Assembly (NCBI GenBank): GCA_937911745.1
Contig: CALDPX010000084.1
Span: 1 to 53,887 of the forward strand
Direction: 5' to 3'
Length of the DNA: 53,887 nt
DNA from: an uncultured Alistipes sp.
GTDB lineage: Bacteria; Bacteroidota; Bacteroidia; Bacteroidales; Rikenellaceae
The position numbers were made by a program, and so were the translations under genes. Below, piece by piece: positions 42,377 through 50,189 of the stretch. The notes beneath the pieces were generated by a model that did not search any database, was not told the DNA's origin, and saw only the letters and a list, made by a program, of their open reading frames with translations. How positions within the stretch are numbered: position 1 is the first letter of the stretch; each line of letters opens with the position of its first letter.

Positions 42377-43324
42377 CTATTTACCCAACTTAGCGCGGAC
42401 TGCACGAAGCATATCCACAACCATCTTCTCCAAGTCCCAATCGGGTGACCATCCCCACTCCTCGCGAGCGCAAGTGTCATCGAGTTTGTTGGGCCAACTG
42501 CGAGAAATCTCCTCCTTTACGGGATCTACGTTGTAGTCCATAGTAAACTCGGGGATGTGTTTGCGAATCTCGGCAGCCAAAATCTCGGGAGTGAAACTCA
42601 TCGAGGCGATGTTGAACGAGTTACGGTGACGCAACTTGGTAGGATCTGCCTCCATCAGGTCAACGATAGATTTCAGCGCATCGGGCATATACATCATATC
42701 CATATATACGTCCGAGGGTACGGGGCAAGTATAGTGTCCCGTTTTAACCGCCTCGTAGAAAATCTCCACTGCGTAGTCGGTAGTACCGCCTCCGGGCATT
42801 GTTACATTCGAGATGATACCGGGGAAACGCACACTACGGGTATCAACACCAAATCGAGTGTTGTAGTAGTTCGAGAGCAACTCGCCCGTTACCTTGCACA
42901 CACCATAGATGGTGTTGGGCTGCATCGATACATCCTGAGGAGTGTTGTCCCTCTCGAAGTCGCCACCGAAAGCACCGATTGACGAAGGGGTGAAGAGTGC
43001 GCAACCATACTCGCGAGCTATTTCGAGCGAGTTCATCAGGGCACCCATATTGATGTTCCAAGCACCCTGAGGGTTCTTCTCACCAGTTGCCGAAAGTACA
43101 GCCACAAGGTTGAAGATGGTGTCGATGTTGTAACTGCGCACGAGTGCTGCATAAGCCTCCCTGTCGAGAATGTTGAGAATCTCAAAGGGACCATCGTATG
43201 CCAAATGGGGACATTCACGCAAGTCAGCTGCCACCACATTCTCAGGACCATAGATTTTGCGGAGGTAGCCCGTCAGTTCCGAGCCAATCTGACCACCCGC
43301 ACCAGCGATAAGAATTCTTTTCAT
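42377..43324 (-). CDS. NAD-dependent epimerase/dehydratase family, likely L-threonine 3-dehydrogenase
   Basis: A 315-aa extended SDR protein. Seen: Rossmann motif ILIAGAGGQIGSELTGYL, the adenine loop VVAADLRE, FNLVAVLSATGEKNPQ and SSIGAFGGD. The YGVCKVTGE Tyr/Lys pair and the specific RFPGIISNVTMPGGGTTDYAVEIFYEA block match SDR-type threonine dehydrogenases of Bacteroidetes. These oxidise L-threonine to 2-amino-3-oxobutyrate with NAD+. It lacks the zinc-binding motifs of the classical Tdh. It follows a small membrane-protein gene by 24 bases. Confidence 0.82.
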   Translation of the reverse strand: MKRILIAGAGGQIGSELTGYLRKIYGPENVVAADLRECPHLAYDGPFEILNILDREAYAALVRSYNIDTIFNLVAVLSATGEKNPQGAWNINMGALMNSLEIAREYGCALFTPSSIGAFGGDFERDNTPQDVSMQPNTIYGVCKVTGELLSNYYNTRFGVDTRSVRFPGIISNVTMPGGGTTDYAVEIFYEAVKTGHYTCPVPSDVYMDMMYMPDALKSIVDLMEADPTKLRHRNSFNIASMSFTPEILAAEIRKHIPEFTMDYNVDPVKEEISRSWPNKLDDTCAREEWGWSPDWDLEKMVVDMLRAVRAKLGK

Positions 43325-43348
43325 TGTTTAGAGTTATTGTTTTTTAGG

Positions 43349-43588
43349 TTAGTCTTGTTTCGAGTTGCCACGTTTATACTTCTCGATGAGGGCTTCCATA
43401 TCCTTCATCTCCTTCAATAGTTTCAGCGGAATGGTCACAAAATAGATGCCCACAACCACCATCAGCACCACCGACAATAGCGCGAACTTATTGAGTGGCA
43501 GCGAGATAAGAACCAACACCGCCAACACTACACCGAACAATACGGCAAGCATCACTATAACTTTGCGAAGGCTTTTGTAATCGTACAT
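43349..43588 (-). CDS. Small two-helix membrane protein
   Basis: A 79-aa protein, no family recognised with certainty. Helix 1 is about 10-30 (VIVMLAVLFGVVLAVLVLIS) and helix 2 about 35-55 (FALLSVVLMVVVGIYFVTI). A charged tail KLLKEMKDMEALIEKYKRG could form a short coiled helix in the cytoplasm. It is upstream of and co-directional with the dehydrogenase gene (24 bases), so probably one operon. A CAAAAGTA box (43614-43621; TACTTTTG on the minus strand) may be its -7 element. Confidence 0.7.
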   Translation of the reverse strand: MYDYKSLRKVIVMLAVLFGVVLAVLVLISLPLNKFALLSVVLMVVVGIYFVTIPLKLLKEMKDMEALIEKYKRGNSKQD

Positions 43589-43683
43589 ACGCTATTACAC
43601 CTTTTTAATCCTCCAAAAGTACAAAAAAGAATTGAATTTTGTATCACCGCGCACATTTTTTTCTCCCTCCTCAACCACCGACC

Positions 43684-44484
43684 TTAGAGAATGCGGGTAA
43701 TCTCTTCTTGATATTTGCGCGATATGGGTATAGGTTCATAGCCCTCCTCTTTGAGCAGAGCAACCACAACACCCGAAGGCTCCTTACGCATCATTTTAAC
43801 GTGTTCGGGGTTGATGACATAGGAACGATGACAGCGCACAAGCCCATGATGGGCAACCTGTTCTTCGAGAGCACGCATCGATGAGCGAAGAACAAATTTT
43901 TTGGTTTTAGAGTTCTCCACATAGTGTATTTGCACATAATTCTCCTCCGATTTAAGGAAAACCACTGCCTCGGGTGCAATAACAAAACGAAGTTTGCGAT
44001 ACTCATCGTAGAACTTTATGAGCGAGGAGGGATCGACCTCTTCCTTATTGCGTTCGGCATAGAGCATAAATATAAGCCACAACAGCGCATAGGGATATAT
44101 GGCTATTCCGAATAGGCGACCAACCGTGGAGCCAACAACCTCAAAGAAACCCCTTGTACCGTCCAACATCAGCGTCAAATAGAGCGAGCAAAAGAGCGAC
44201 GACACCACAATCTCCCCCAAGCACCACACCACATATACCACCCCTGAGGCACTCATACGCTCTCGAAGCAAAAACAACAGCAGGCGCGAAAGCACCACAA
44301 CGCCCAACATAATACACAGCAGCATGGTTATGTTGAACGAGTAGGATGCATTTTCCATCTCCAAAACCTCCGATATGGCAAAAGGTTTGTATAGTATGGC
44401 AAAAACAAACGAGAAGAGGGGTACAACCAATGAGTGCACCACCGCACCATAGCCCCCAAAGAGAATTTTCTGTCTTTTATCCAT
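43684..44484 (-). CDS. Membrane-anchored LytTR-family transcription regulator
   Basis: A 266-aa protein (ATG at 44484; two codons before it is a TTG). Four membrane helices fill about residues 8-150 (ILFGGYGAVVHSLVVPLFSF, ITMLLCIMLGVVVLSRLLLF, VVSSLFCSLYLTLML, IYPYALLWLIFML). A LytTR DNA-binding domain fills about 165-266 (VFLKSEENYVQIHYVENSKTK, LRSSMRALEEQV and LVRCHRSYVINPEHV). There is no receiver domain, so a membrane signal may act directly. The upstream region has two identical 13-bp elements over its own promoter. Confidence 0.85.
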   Translation of the reverse strand: MDKRQKILFGGYGAVVHSLVVPLFSFVFAILYKPFAISEVLEMENASYSFNITMLLCIMLGVVVLSRLLLFLLRERMSASGVVYVVWCLGEIVVSSLFCSLYLTLMLDGTRGFFEVVGSTVGRLFGIAIYPYALLWLIFMLYAERNKEEVDPSSLIKFYDEYRKLRFVIAPEAVVFLKSEENYVQIHYVENSKTKKFVLRSSMRALEEQVAHHGLVRCHRSYVINPEHVKMMRKEPSGVVVALLKEEGYEPIPISRKYQEEITRIL

Positions 44485-44492
44485 TGTCAATT

Positions 44493-44548
44493 ATCCCAAA
44501 TTTTGTTGGGACAAATATACAAATTTATGTCAAACATCCCAAATTTTG
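44493..44548 (-). promoter_or_regulatory. LytTR promoter with paired 13-bp operator-like elements
   Basis: ATCCCAAATTTTG occurs at 44493-44505 and 44536-44548, 43 bp apart (about four helix turns). Between them the minus strand carries the -7 box TATATTTG (44512-44519). A -33 TTTG (44540-44543), 20 bp from it, lies inside the distal element; the proximal element covers the expected transcription start. This layout fits autorepression. Confidence 0.5.
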
Positions 44549-44630
44549 GGGTTTAATCCCTAAAAACAACTATTTGGCAACTAACAATTCATACCGACAA
44601 CAATTTTTTATGTGGTAGAGTACAACCACC

Positions 44631-44638
44631 TACCTTTG
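44631..44638 (+). promoter_or_regulatory. -7 box of the SGNH hydrolase gene
   Basis: TACCTTTG, 26 bases before the start codon. Confidence 0.5.
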
Positions 44639-44663
44639 CCACCGAAAACAACAAAACTGAGAA

Positions 44664-45356
44664 ATGGAAAGAGTAAAAATCGTAGCACTTGGCGACTCCA
44701 TAACCAAAGGTGTCGTACTCGACAGCGAAAACAACTACTCCGTATCGGAGGGTAGTTTTGTGGAGATTCTGAAAAAAGAAAAAAATTTTGATATTAACAA
44801 CTACGGACGTTTTGGTTGCACTATCCATTACGGGCATCAGATTATCGACCGCCACCCCGAAGAGATAGCAACCGCACAATATACCATATTGGAGTATGGA
44901 GGTAACGATTGCGACTTCTACTGGAAACGCATAGCACTCAACCCCGAGGCAGAACACCTTCCCAAGACCTCGCTCGAAGCCTTCCGCACCCAATTCATCG
45001 CTCTTATAAATAAGGTAAGGCTTTTGGGCTCCAAACCCATAATCCTCTCCCTGCCACCCATCATCTCAGACTCGTATTTCAAATTCTTCTCTCGCAGCAT
45101 GGATACGAGCCAACGAAGTAACATTCTCGGATGGATGGGTGGCGAGGTTGAGGCTATTGAGCGCTGGCACGAAGACTACAATAGGGAACTCTTCGCAATA
45201 GCCACACAAACAGCCACACCCATATTAGACATCACTCGCCCATTTGGGGATTACCAAGAGGGTTGGCGGTCGCTCATCTGTTCTGACGGCATCCACCCCA
45301 ACACCAAAGGGCACCGCCTCATAGCCAACTCCATAATGACGGCTGCATCATTTTGA
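44664..45356 (+). CDS. SGNH/GDSL-family hydrolase
   Basis: A 230-aa protein with all four SGNH blocks. Block I is VALGDSITKG with the nucleophilic Ser, block II the Gly of NNYGRFGCTIHYG, block III GGNDCDFYW (Asn) and block V SDGIHPNTKGHRL (Asp and His). There is no signal peptide, so it is probably cytoplasmic. The family includes lysophospholipases, acyl-esterases and sugar O-acetyl esterases; the exact substrate cannot be read from sequence. It diverges from the LytTR gene, and its stop codon lies inside its terminator hairpin. Confidence 0.85.
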   Translation: MERVKIVALGDSITKGVVLDSENNYSVSEGSFVEILKKEKNFDINNYGRFGCTIHYGHQIIDRHPEEIATAQYTILEYGGNDCDFYWKRIALNPEAEHLPKTSLEAFRTQFIALINKVRLLGSKPIILSLPPIISDSYFKFFSRSMDTSQRSNILGWMGGEVEAIERWHEDYNRELFAIATQTATPILDITRPFGDYQEGWRSLICSDGIHPNTKGHRLIANSIMTAASF

Positions 45357-45376
45357 TGCGCCGTCGTTATTTTTTA
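45338..45376 (+). terminator. Terminator overlapping the end of the SGNH gene
   Basis: GACGGCTGCATCA pairs with TGATGCGCCGTC, followed by GTTATTTTTTA. The TGA stop codon (45354-45356) is the first base triplet of the 3' arm. Confidence 0.8.
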
Positions 45377-45395
45377 TAGCATCTGTAATAATTGC

Positions 45396-45403
45396 TACCT
45401 TTG
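45396..45403 (+). promoter_or_regulatory. -7 box of the ECF sigma operon
   Basis: TACCTTTG lies 39 bases before the sigma-factor start. Confidence 0.5.
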
Positions 45404-45441
45404 TCTGTCCTAATAGCAAAAAACCGATTTATTAACCACGA

Positions 45442-45966
45442 ATGACAGACCGCGCAATAATAAACAAGATCATAGAGAGCGGCAGAGTTGATCTCTACGA
45501 AGAGATCGTACGCCGCTACTCGGGCGAGGTCTATGCTGTGGCTCTTGCCACCTCTCACAATCCCGCGATTGCAGAGGAGGCAACACAACAGGCATTTGTG
45601 AAGGCTTATGAAAACATTGAGCGTTGGCGCGGAGGGGTAAGTATTGCCCCCTATCTGAAAATGATTGCCCACAACACAACCCTCACACTCATAGAGGAGC
45701 AGAAGCGACACAGGGGTGTCTTGGCAGAGAGTGTGCAGATTGCCTCGGAGGAGTTCTCGCTCGCTCACGAGGAGTTGCTCAGTGACCTCGGATCGGCAAT
45801 TGCCAAGTTGCCCGAGTTGGAGCGGACCATTATAGAACTCTTCTATTGGGAGGGCAAACGCACTACCGACATTGCAACTCTCACTGGGCTCAGCGAGAGC
45901 AATGTGCTTGTGAGGTTGCATCGAATACGAAACAAACTCAAAACGATGATACACTATGGAGAGTAA
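45442..45966 (+). CDS. ECF-type RNA polymerase sigma factor
   Basis: A 174-aa protein with region 2 (LYEEIVRRYSGEVYAVALAT, AEEATQQAFVKAYENIERWRG, the -10 recognising helix) and region 4 (AKLPELERTIIELFYWEG, TTDIATLTGLSESNVLVRLHRIRNKLK, the -35 helix-turn-helix). The length is normal for an ECF sigma. The next gene starts 11 bases before its stop, so translation is coupled, a usual arrangement for a sigma and its membrane regulator. Confidence 0.92.
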   Translation: MTDRAIINKIIESGRVDLYEEIVRRYSGEVYAVALATSHNPAIAEEATQQAFVKAYENIERWRGGVSIAPYLKMIAHNTTLTLIEEQKRHRGVLAESVQIASEEFSLAHEELLSDLGSAIAKLPELERTIIELFYWEGKRTTDIATLTGLSESNVLVRLHRIRNKLKTMIHYGE

Positions 45967-46285
45967 TAACGATAAGAGATTCGATGAACTCATCGGACAG
46001 GCAATAGTGCGCCAGAAACACAAAGAGCAATTGAATGCCAAAATAATGAAGATGGTAAAACACAGCCAACGCCGTCGCAAGGTAAAGATGTGGCTCCGCA
46101 TGGTGGCTTTTGCCATGTTCATTCCCCTGTCCATTGTCACATTCATAGGTTGCATACTCCTCGCCACGACCTACTTGGAGCAGGTGTTGGGTGTCTATGC
46201 TATCGTACCTATTGTATTGGTTGCCATCGTGGGGATAGTCACCGAGATTAGACTTATGACAGATTTTTCTCCCTACGATGTGTAA
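45956..46285 (+). CDS. Small membrane protein, candidate anti-sigma factor
   Basis: A 109-aa protein. The N-terminal ~45 residues are cytoplasmic and charged (KRFDELIGQAIVRQKHKEQL, MKMVKHSQRRRKVKM). They are followed by two helices (VAFAMFIPLSIVTFIGCILL and VYAIVPIVLVAIVGIVTEI). It overlaps the sigma gene by 11 bases. It lacks the zinc-binding HxxxCxxC motif of ZAS anti-sigmas and the FecR domain, so an anti-sigma role is inferred from gene order only. Confidence 0.7.
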   Translation: MESNNDKRFDELIGQAIVRQKHKEQLNAKIMKMVKHSQRRRKVKMWLRMVAFAMFIPLSIVTFIGCILLATTYLEQVLGVYAIVPIVLVAIVGIVTEIRLMTDFSPYDV

Positions 46286-46346
46286 TAATCCGCCCAACAA
46301 GATGTCTTATAGATGAAAAGTTTAACCTATTAACAATAATAAAATT

Positions 46347-46751
46347 ATGGAAGATTTTATTGGTATAATTGCCGTTACTCTATTCTTTGCTGTCCCCATT
46401 AGCGCGATTGCCTTGGGCATAGTGGCAAAGATAAAGAAAAACCGTCTCGAGGCAGAATTAAGAAAGGAAATCATTCGTGGCGGTACGTCACTCGAAATGG
46501 CGCAAGAACTCCTGAAAAAACCCATCAGAAAGCACAACAAGATGGTGGCGATGCGTTGGGGGTGTACCTTTGTAGGAGTGGGCTTGGCTGCGCTTGTGTG
46601 TAATCTTGCCGGACTCTATATTTCGGACATCTACACATGGCTCTATTTTATCCTTGGCGGCGGCATCGGCTTGGTTATTGCATTCGTAATAGAGATGGCT
46701 ATCGACAAACACCAGAACCACTCTCATGCCACAAATGGTGATGAGGTGTAA
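46347..46751 (+). CDS. DUF6249-like membrane protein
   Basis: A 134-aa protein. Helix 1 is about 5-26, followed by a charged stretch (KIKKNRLEAELRKEIIRGGTS, then LEMAQELLKKP), then two helices (CTFVGVGLAALVCNLAGLY and LYFILGGGIGLVIAFVI) and a His-rich tail (KHQNHSH). Proteins of this type often sit beside ECF sigma factors in Bacteroidetes. It follows the preceding gene by 61 bases and ends before a terminator, completing a three-gene operon. Function unknown. Confidence 0.7.
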   Translation: MEDFIGIIAVTLFFAVPISAIALGIVAKIKKNRLEAELRKEIIRGGTSLEMAQELLKKPIRKHNKMVAMRWGCTFVGVGLAALVCNLAGLYISDIYTWLYFILGGGIGLVIAFVIEMAIDKHQNHSHATNGDEV

Positions 46752-46780
46752 TTCACAAAAATTAAGCGATTGTTTGTGAA

Positions 46781-46812
46781 GGGGTGGCGTTGTGCGCCAC
46801 CTTTTATTTTTC
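46781..46812 (+). terminator. Terminator of the ECF sigma operon
   Basis: GGTGGCG pairs with CGCCACC, followed by TTTTATTTTT. Confidence 0.75.
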
Positions 46813-47113
46813 CACCACTCCACCCTACCAAACACAAGTACCATAAATTCCCCCGCGCTATGTAGACTATACAGCATCTACATGCCCTAAATTGTACATT
46901 CGCAGGGTTAATTTTACTTTTTCCTTCCTCACCCCATCTTTCACCAAAGGGGCACTTTGTGCCAGGGAACCTCCAAAGACTCGCAGATATACCAGATGCA
47001 TACACCTTCGCGTCACATTTCGACATAATCGGCGATAAGTAGTTGGTAATTACCGAAAACAAAGAGATATGAGCGCATTGATATGCTACCCAGAAACAGC
47101 CTCGTTCGAGAGA

Positions 47114-47467
47114 ATTTGCATACTTATTTTGTTTGTATTTTGGCTGAATAGTTGTATCTTTGTCAACAGAAGCGTTAGTGCTTTGCGAGAGAGCTGTGTC
47201 ACCTCGCAAGTCCAAAGGATTGTCGTCAGTGTCTGTCGTCTTGTCGATTGGTGCTGACGCTTCTTTTTTCTCAAATGCTGTTAGCAACCAAGTCTTTTCC
47301 TGTTTATTCCAAGTTAGACGTACAGCTGCCTTATGAGTGACGTTCTCCAATTGCACTCTGTTTGCTGTGCGTTTGGTTACTTGCATATTGTTCAGTATCT
47401 CTTGCAGATTTTCAAGAATCTCTGAGGGAGTGTGCCGAGATGTATTACATCCCCTTTGCACTGACAT
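47114..47467 (-). pseudogene. Fragment of a phage/ICE-type protein with PBECR-like nuclease domain
   Basis: A minus-strand frame reads SPSEIL-like TPSEILENLQEILNN, then RVQLENVTHKAAVRLTWN and EKTWLLTAFEKK. This closely resembles the C-terminal part of large phage/conjugative-element proteins ending in a barnase-EndoU-ColicinE5/D-RelE-like (PBECR) domain. A low-complexity DKTTDTDDNP stretch follows, as in those proteins. The catalytic N-terminal portion of the domain and the rest of the protein are absent. It lies 100 bases from tRNA-Thr, a common integration site. The open frame runs on to 46724 but shows no further recognisable sequence. Confidence 0.45.
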
Positions 47468-47511
47468 ATTGAACGATTTTTGCAAAAAAGTTGGTAAAAA
47501 ATGATTGAAAA

Positions 47512-47543
47512 GTTGCACAATTAAAAAATGCGTTGTACTTTTG
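47512..47543 (+). promoter_or_regulatory. Promoter of tRNA-Thr
   Basis: GTTG (47512-47515), a 20-bp spacer and TACTTTTG (47536-47543), about 20 bases before the tRNA. Confidence 0.65.
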
Positions 47544-47564
47544 TCCCGCTTTTAGGAAGTAAAT

Positions 47565-47636
<72 letters not shown>

Positions 47637-47637
47637 C

Positions 47638-47783
47638 AAAGCAAACAATGATGAACGACACCCAATGGGTGTCGTTTGTTATTTAAGACAACTGCGTTGA
47701 GTGCTTGCACGCATAAGAAGTTGTCTTAAATAACAAAACAAGGGGTGCCACGCTTGCGGCACCCCTTCATCATTGTTTGCTTT
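47638..47783. repeat. 146-bp nested palindrome next to tRNA-Thr
   Basis: Outer arms AAAGCAAACAATGATGA (47638-47654) and its complement (47767-47783) are perfect. Inner arms GTTATTTAAGACAACT (47678-47693) and its complement (47719-47734) are also perfect, with a small TGCGT/ACGCA stem at the centre. Each side carries its own local hairpin (47654-47675 and 47740-47767), and these differ in sequence. The left hairpin probably terminates the tRNA transcript. Confidence 0.85.
47654..47675 (+). terminator. tRNA-Thr transcript terminator
   Basis: ACGACACCC and GGGTGTCGT form a tight stem with an AAT-type loop, followed by TTGTTATTT. Confidence 0.65.
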
Positions 47784-47787
47784 GATG

Positions 47788-47876
47788 GCGCCCCTGCGGC
47801 AGCAGAAGAGGAAAGACAAGCAAAGCGCAGTCAATCCTCTTTGAGATAGCGCCCCTGCGGCAGCAGAAGAGGAAAG
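47788..47876. repeat. 28-bp direct repeat pair
   Basis: GCGCCCCTGCGGCAGCAG followed by AAGAGGAAAG occurs at 47788-47815 and 47849-47876, 61 bp apart, identical in both copies. There are only two copies, so it is not a CRISPR array. Confidence 0.85.
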
Positions 47877-47968
47877 CCGAGCGACAGCGAAGGCAATATT
47901 CATAAAAGGTAAAACCCTCAAAAAGAATAGCGATTTTGAAGAATCTATTTATATACCTATTTTTTTGC

Positions 47969-48000
47969 CTTGCTCGATAAGATAATGTTTCGTACCTTTG
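47969..48000 (+). promoter_or_regulatory. Promoter of the GH13 gene pair
   Basis: CTTG (47969-47972), a 20-bp spacer and TACCTTTG (47993-48000); the start codon follows 38 bases later. Confidence 0.65.
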
Positions 48001-48038
48001 CGCATTAATACGCATAAACAAGCATAAAAACTAATAAC

Positions 48039-50165
48039 ATGAGACTTAAATCACCTTTTTGCATCTTGTCGGTTGCTGTGATGTTTCTCACATCACTCCT
48101 ATTCGTACAATGTTCATCCAAGCAAGAGTTTGCTCTCGGCAACGGATCTGCGGTAATTCCTCTGACCATTAAACAGGGAACCACATCTCACTTCATGACA
48201 GACTACTTTCCGCAGTGGGAGGGCGCAACAAATCTGACAACAGACGACGAGCGACTCCTGCTCACACCCACAACCGAGAATTGGGAGCAGTTTGACATCA
48301 CCACCCAGAGCGGTGTTCTGGTGTCGACGATAGACGTATGGCACGAGGAGAGCAAACTCTCAATCGTGGTTCTTGGTGGCAATCGCGATACCGAGGGTAG
48401 TTATATGTCGTCTACCACAGTCAAAGGTGGTATTGTGACTATCGTTGCCTCTAAACCCGTAGTGGAGGCGGTCGCAATGTGGCAAAACGAGGAGGTTTGC
48501 GAGGTTAAGGTTGAGGGTAATACCATTGAGGTTACCATCCCTGCCGTAGCCAAGAGTTATGAGCGTTCTGTATTGCGCGTATTTGCCGCTTCGGAGTCGG
48601 GACGTTTCAACGATGTTCTATTGCCTTTGGAGTATGGTAAGGTGGTAGTCGATGCAAAAGATATCCGCCGCCAGGACTTCCAATCGCAAATTCTCTACTC
48701 TTTGATGATAGACCGTTTCAATAACGGCACTACCGAGAATGATTGGAAAATCAACTCCCCCGAGGTGCTCGATAAGGTGGATTATCAGGGTGGCGATATT
48801 GTTGGTATCACTCAGAAGATTGAGGACGGTTTCTTTACCGATCTCGGCATTACTACCATCTGGATTTCGCCCATCACTCAGAATCCCTACGATGCGTGGG
48901 GACAAAATCGCAACCCCGACACCAAATTCTCGGGCTACCACGGCTATTGGCCCATTTTCAGCACCGTTGTCGATAAGCGTTTCGGTACCGAAGAGGAATT
49001 GCGCCAGATGCTTGCTTCGGCTCACGAGGGCGAGATGAACGTCATTCTCGACTATGTGGCAAACCACCTTCATATAGACTCTCCCGTGCTGAAAGAGCAC
49101 CCCGATTGGACAACCGAACTTATGTTACCCGATGGTCGCAAGAATATCGGTCTGTGGGATGGCGACACACGCCTTACGACTTGGTTTGATGAGCACATCC
49201 CCACTCTCGACACACGCCGCGAAGAGGTGTGCGAGCCTATGACCGACTCGGCTCTCGTTTGGGTACGCAAATTCGACTTCGATGGCTTCCGTCACGATGC
49301 CTGCAAGCATATTCCTCTGAACTATTGGCGTATGCTTACTCACAAGATGAAGTCCTCTATGCCCAACCGCCAACTCTGGCAGATTGGCGAGACCTACGGC
49401 GATGTAGAACTCATTGGCTCCTATGTTAAAACGGGTATGATTGACGCTCAATTTGACTTCAACCTCTATCACACCTCGCGCGATGTTATCGTTGACGAGA
49501 GCCGCTCGATGCGCGATATCGCAAAGGCGGTTGAGGAGGCGGAGGCAGCCTACGGCTCGCACCACACGATGGGTAACATCACAGGCAACCACGACAAACC
49601 ACGTTTCTTGTCGCTGGCGGGTGGCGATATGTCGCTCTGGTGCCCCGATGATAAGGCAGAGGGTTGGCACCGCAAGGTGGGTGTGGGCGACAATGATAAG
49701 GGTTATGCCCGCTTGTCGCTGCTCAAAGCCATCATCTCGACAGTTCCCGGTGTGCCCTGCGTCTACCAGGGCGACGAGTATGGTATCCCCGGAGCCAACG
49801 ACCCCGACAACCGCTATATGATGGAGTTCGATGGCTACAACGAGTACCAGCAGAAGGAACTTGCCGCCACCAAAGCGATGTTCAAGTATCGCCGCGCCTC
49901 AATGCCGCTGATGTATGGCGACTACCGCACCTTGTATGTAGATGATGATGTGTTTGTCTTTATGCGCCACTATATGGGCGAGTGGGTTGTTGTTGCTCTG
50001 AATATCCGCCCCGAGGTTCGCAAGGTGGAGGTTGCAATGCCCGAATTTGTCGGTGCCAAGAGTGCTGAGGTGGCACTTTCGGCAGAGGGTGGCGAGGCTG
50101 CGCTTGCGGGTAGCAACCTGAGTATCACTATCCCCGCTTACGGCTATGTTATCGTGAATAAATAA
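48039..50165 (+). CDS. GH13 alpha-amylase-family lipoprotein (neopullulanase/cyclomaltodextrinase-like)
   Basis: A 708-aa lipoprotein (lipobox LLFVQC). An N-terminal beta region (about 25-210) resembles N-terminal domains of neopullulanase-type enzymes. The catalytic barrel has region I VILDYVANH, region II FDGFRHDACKH with nucleophile D420, region III WQIGETYG with acid/base E451, and region IV ITGNHDKPR with D519. A C-terminal beta-domain ends in AYGYVIVNK. It is predicted to hydrolyse alpha-1,4-glucans on the periplasmic or cell-surface side. It is 24 bases upstream of a second GH13 gene; no SusC/D or SusR homolog is adjacent. Confidence 0.9.
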   Translation: MRLKSPFCILSVAVMFLTSLLFVQCSSKQEFALGNGSAVIPLTIKQGTTSHFMTDYFPQWEGATNLTTDDERLLLTPTTENWEQFDITTQSGVLVSTIDVWHEESKLSIVVLGGNRDTEGSYMSSTTVKGGIVTIVASKPVVEAVAMWQNEEVCEVKVEGNTIEVTIPAVAKSYERSVLRVFAASESGRFNDVLLPLEYGKVVVDAKDIRRQDFQSQILYSLMIDRFNNGTTENDWKINSPEVLDKVDYQGGDIVGITQKIEDGFFTDLGITTIWISPITQNPYDAWGQNRNPDTKFSGYHGYWPIFSTVVDKRFGTEEELRQMLASAHEGEMNVILDYVANHLHIDSPVLKEHPDWTTELMLPDGRKNIGLWDGDTRLTTWFDEHIPTLDTRREEVCEPMTDSALVWVRKFDFDGFRHDACKHIPLNYWRMLTHKMKSSMPNRQLWQIGETYGDVELIGSYVKTGMIDAQFDFNLYHTSRDVIVDESRSMRDIAKAVEEAEAAYGSHHTMGNITGNHDKPRFLSLAGGDMSLWCPDDKAEGWHRKVGVGDNDKGYARLSLLKAIISTVPGVPCVYQGDEYGIPGANDPDNRYMMEFDGYNEYQQKELAATKAMFKYRRASMPLMYGDYRTLYVDDDVFVFMRHYMGEWVVVALNIRPEVRKVEVAMPEFVGAKSAEVALSAEGGEAALAGSNLSITIPAYGYVIVNK

Positions 50166-50189
50166 TCCAAATACCTAAATAAAAAGACT

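Noticed and set aside
41299..42393. 364-codon plus-strand frame opposite panE
   Set aside because: Antisense shadow of a well-supported panE; no recognisable domain.
46724..47113. Extension of the mobile-element fragment as a real coding region
   Set aside because: The frame stays open by chance; its sequence loses any family resemblance after about 47114 and overlaps the ECF operon terminator.
47788..47876. Possible CRISPR array
   Set aside because: Only two repeats with one 33-bp spacer and no cas genes.
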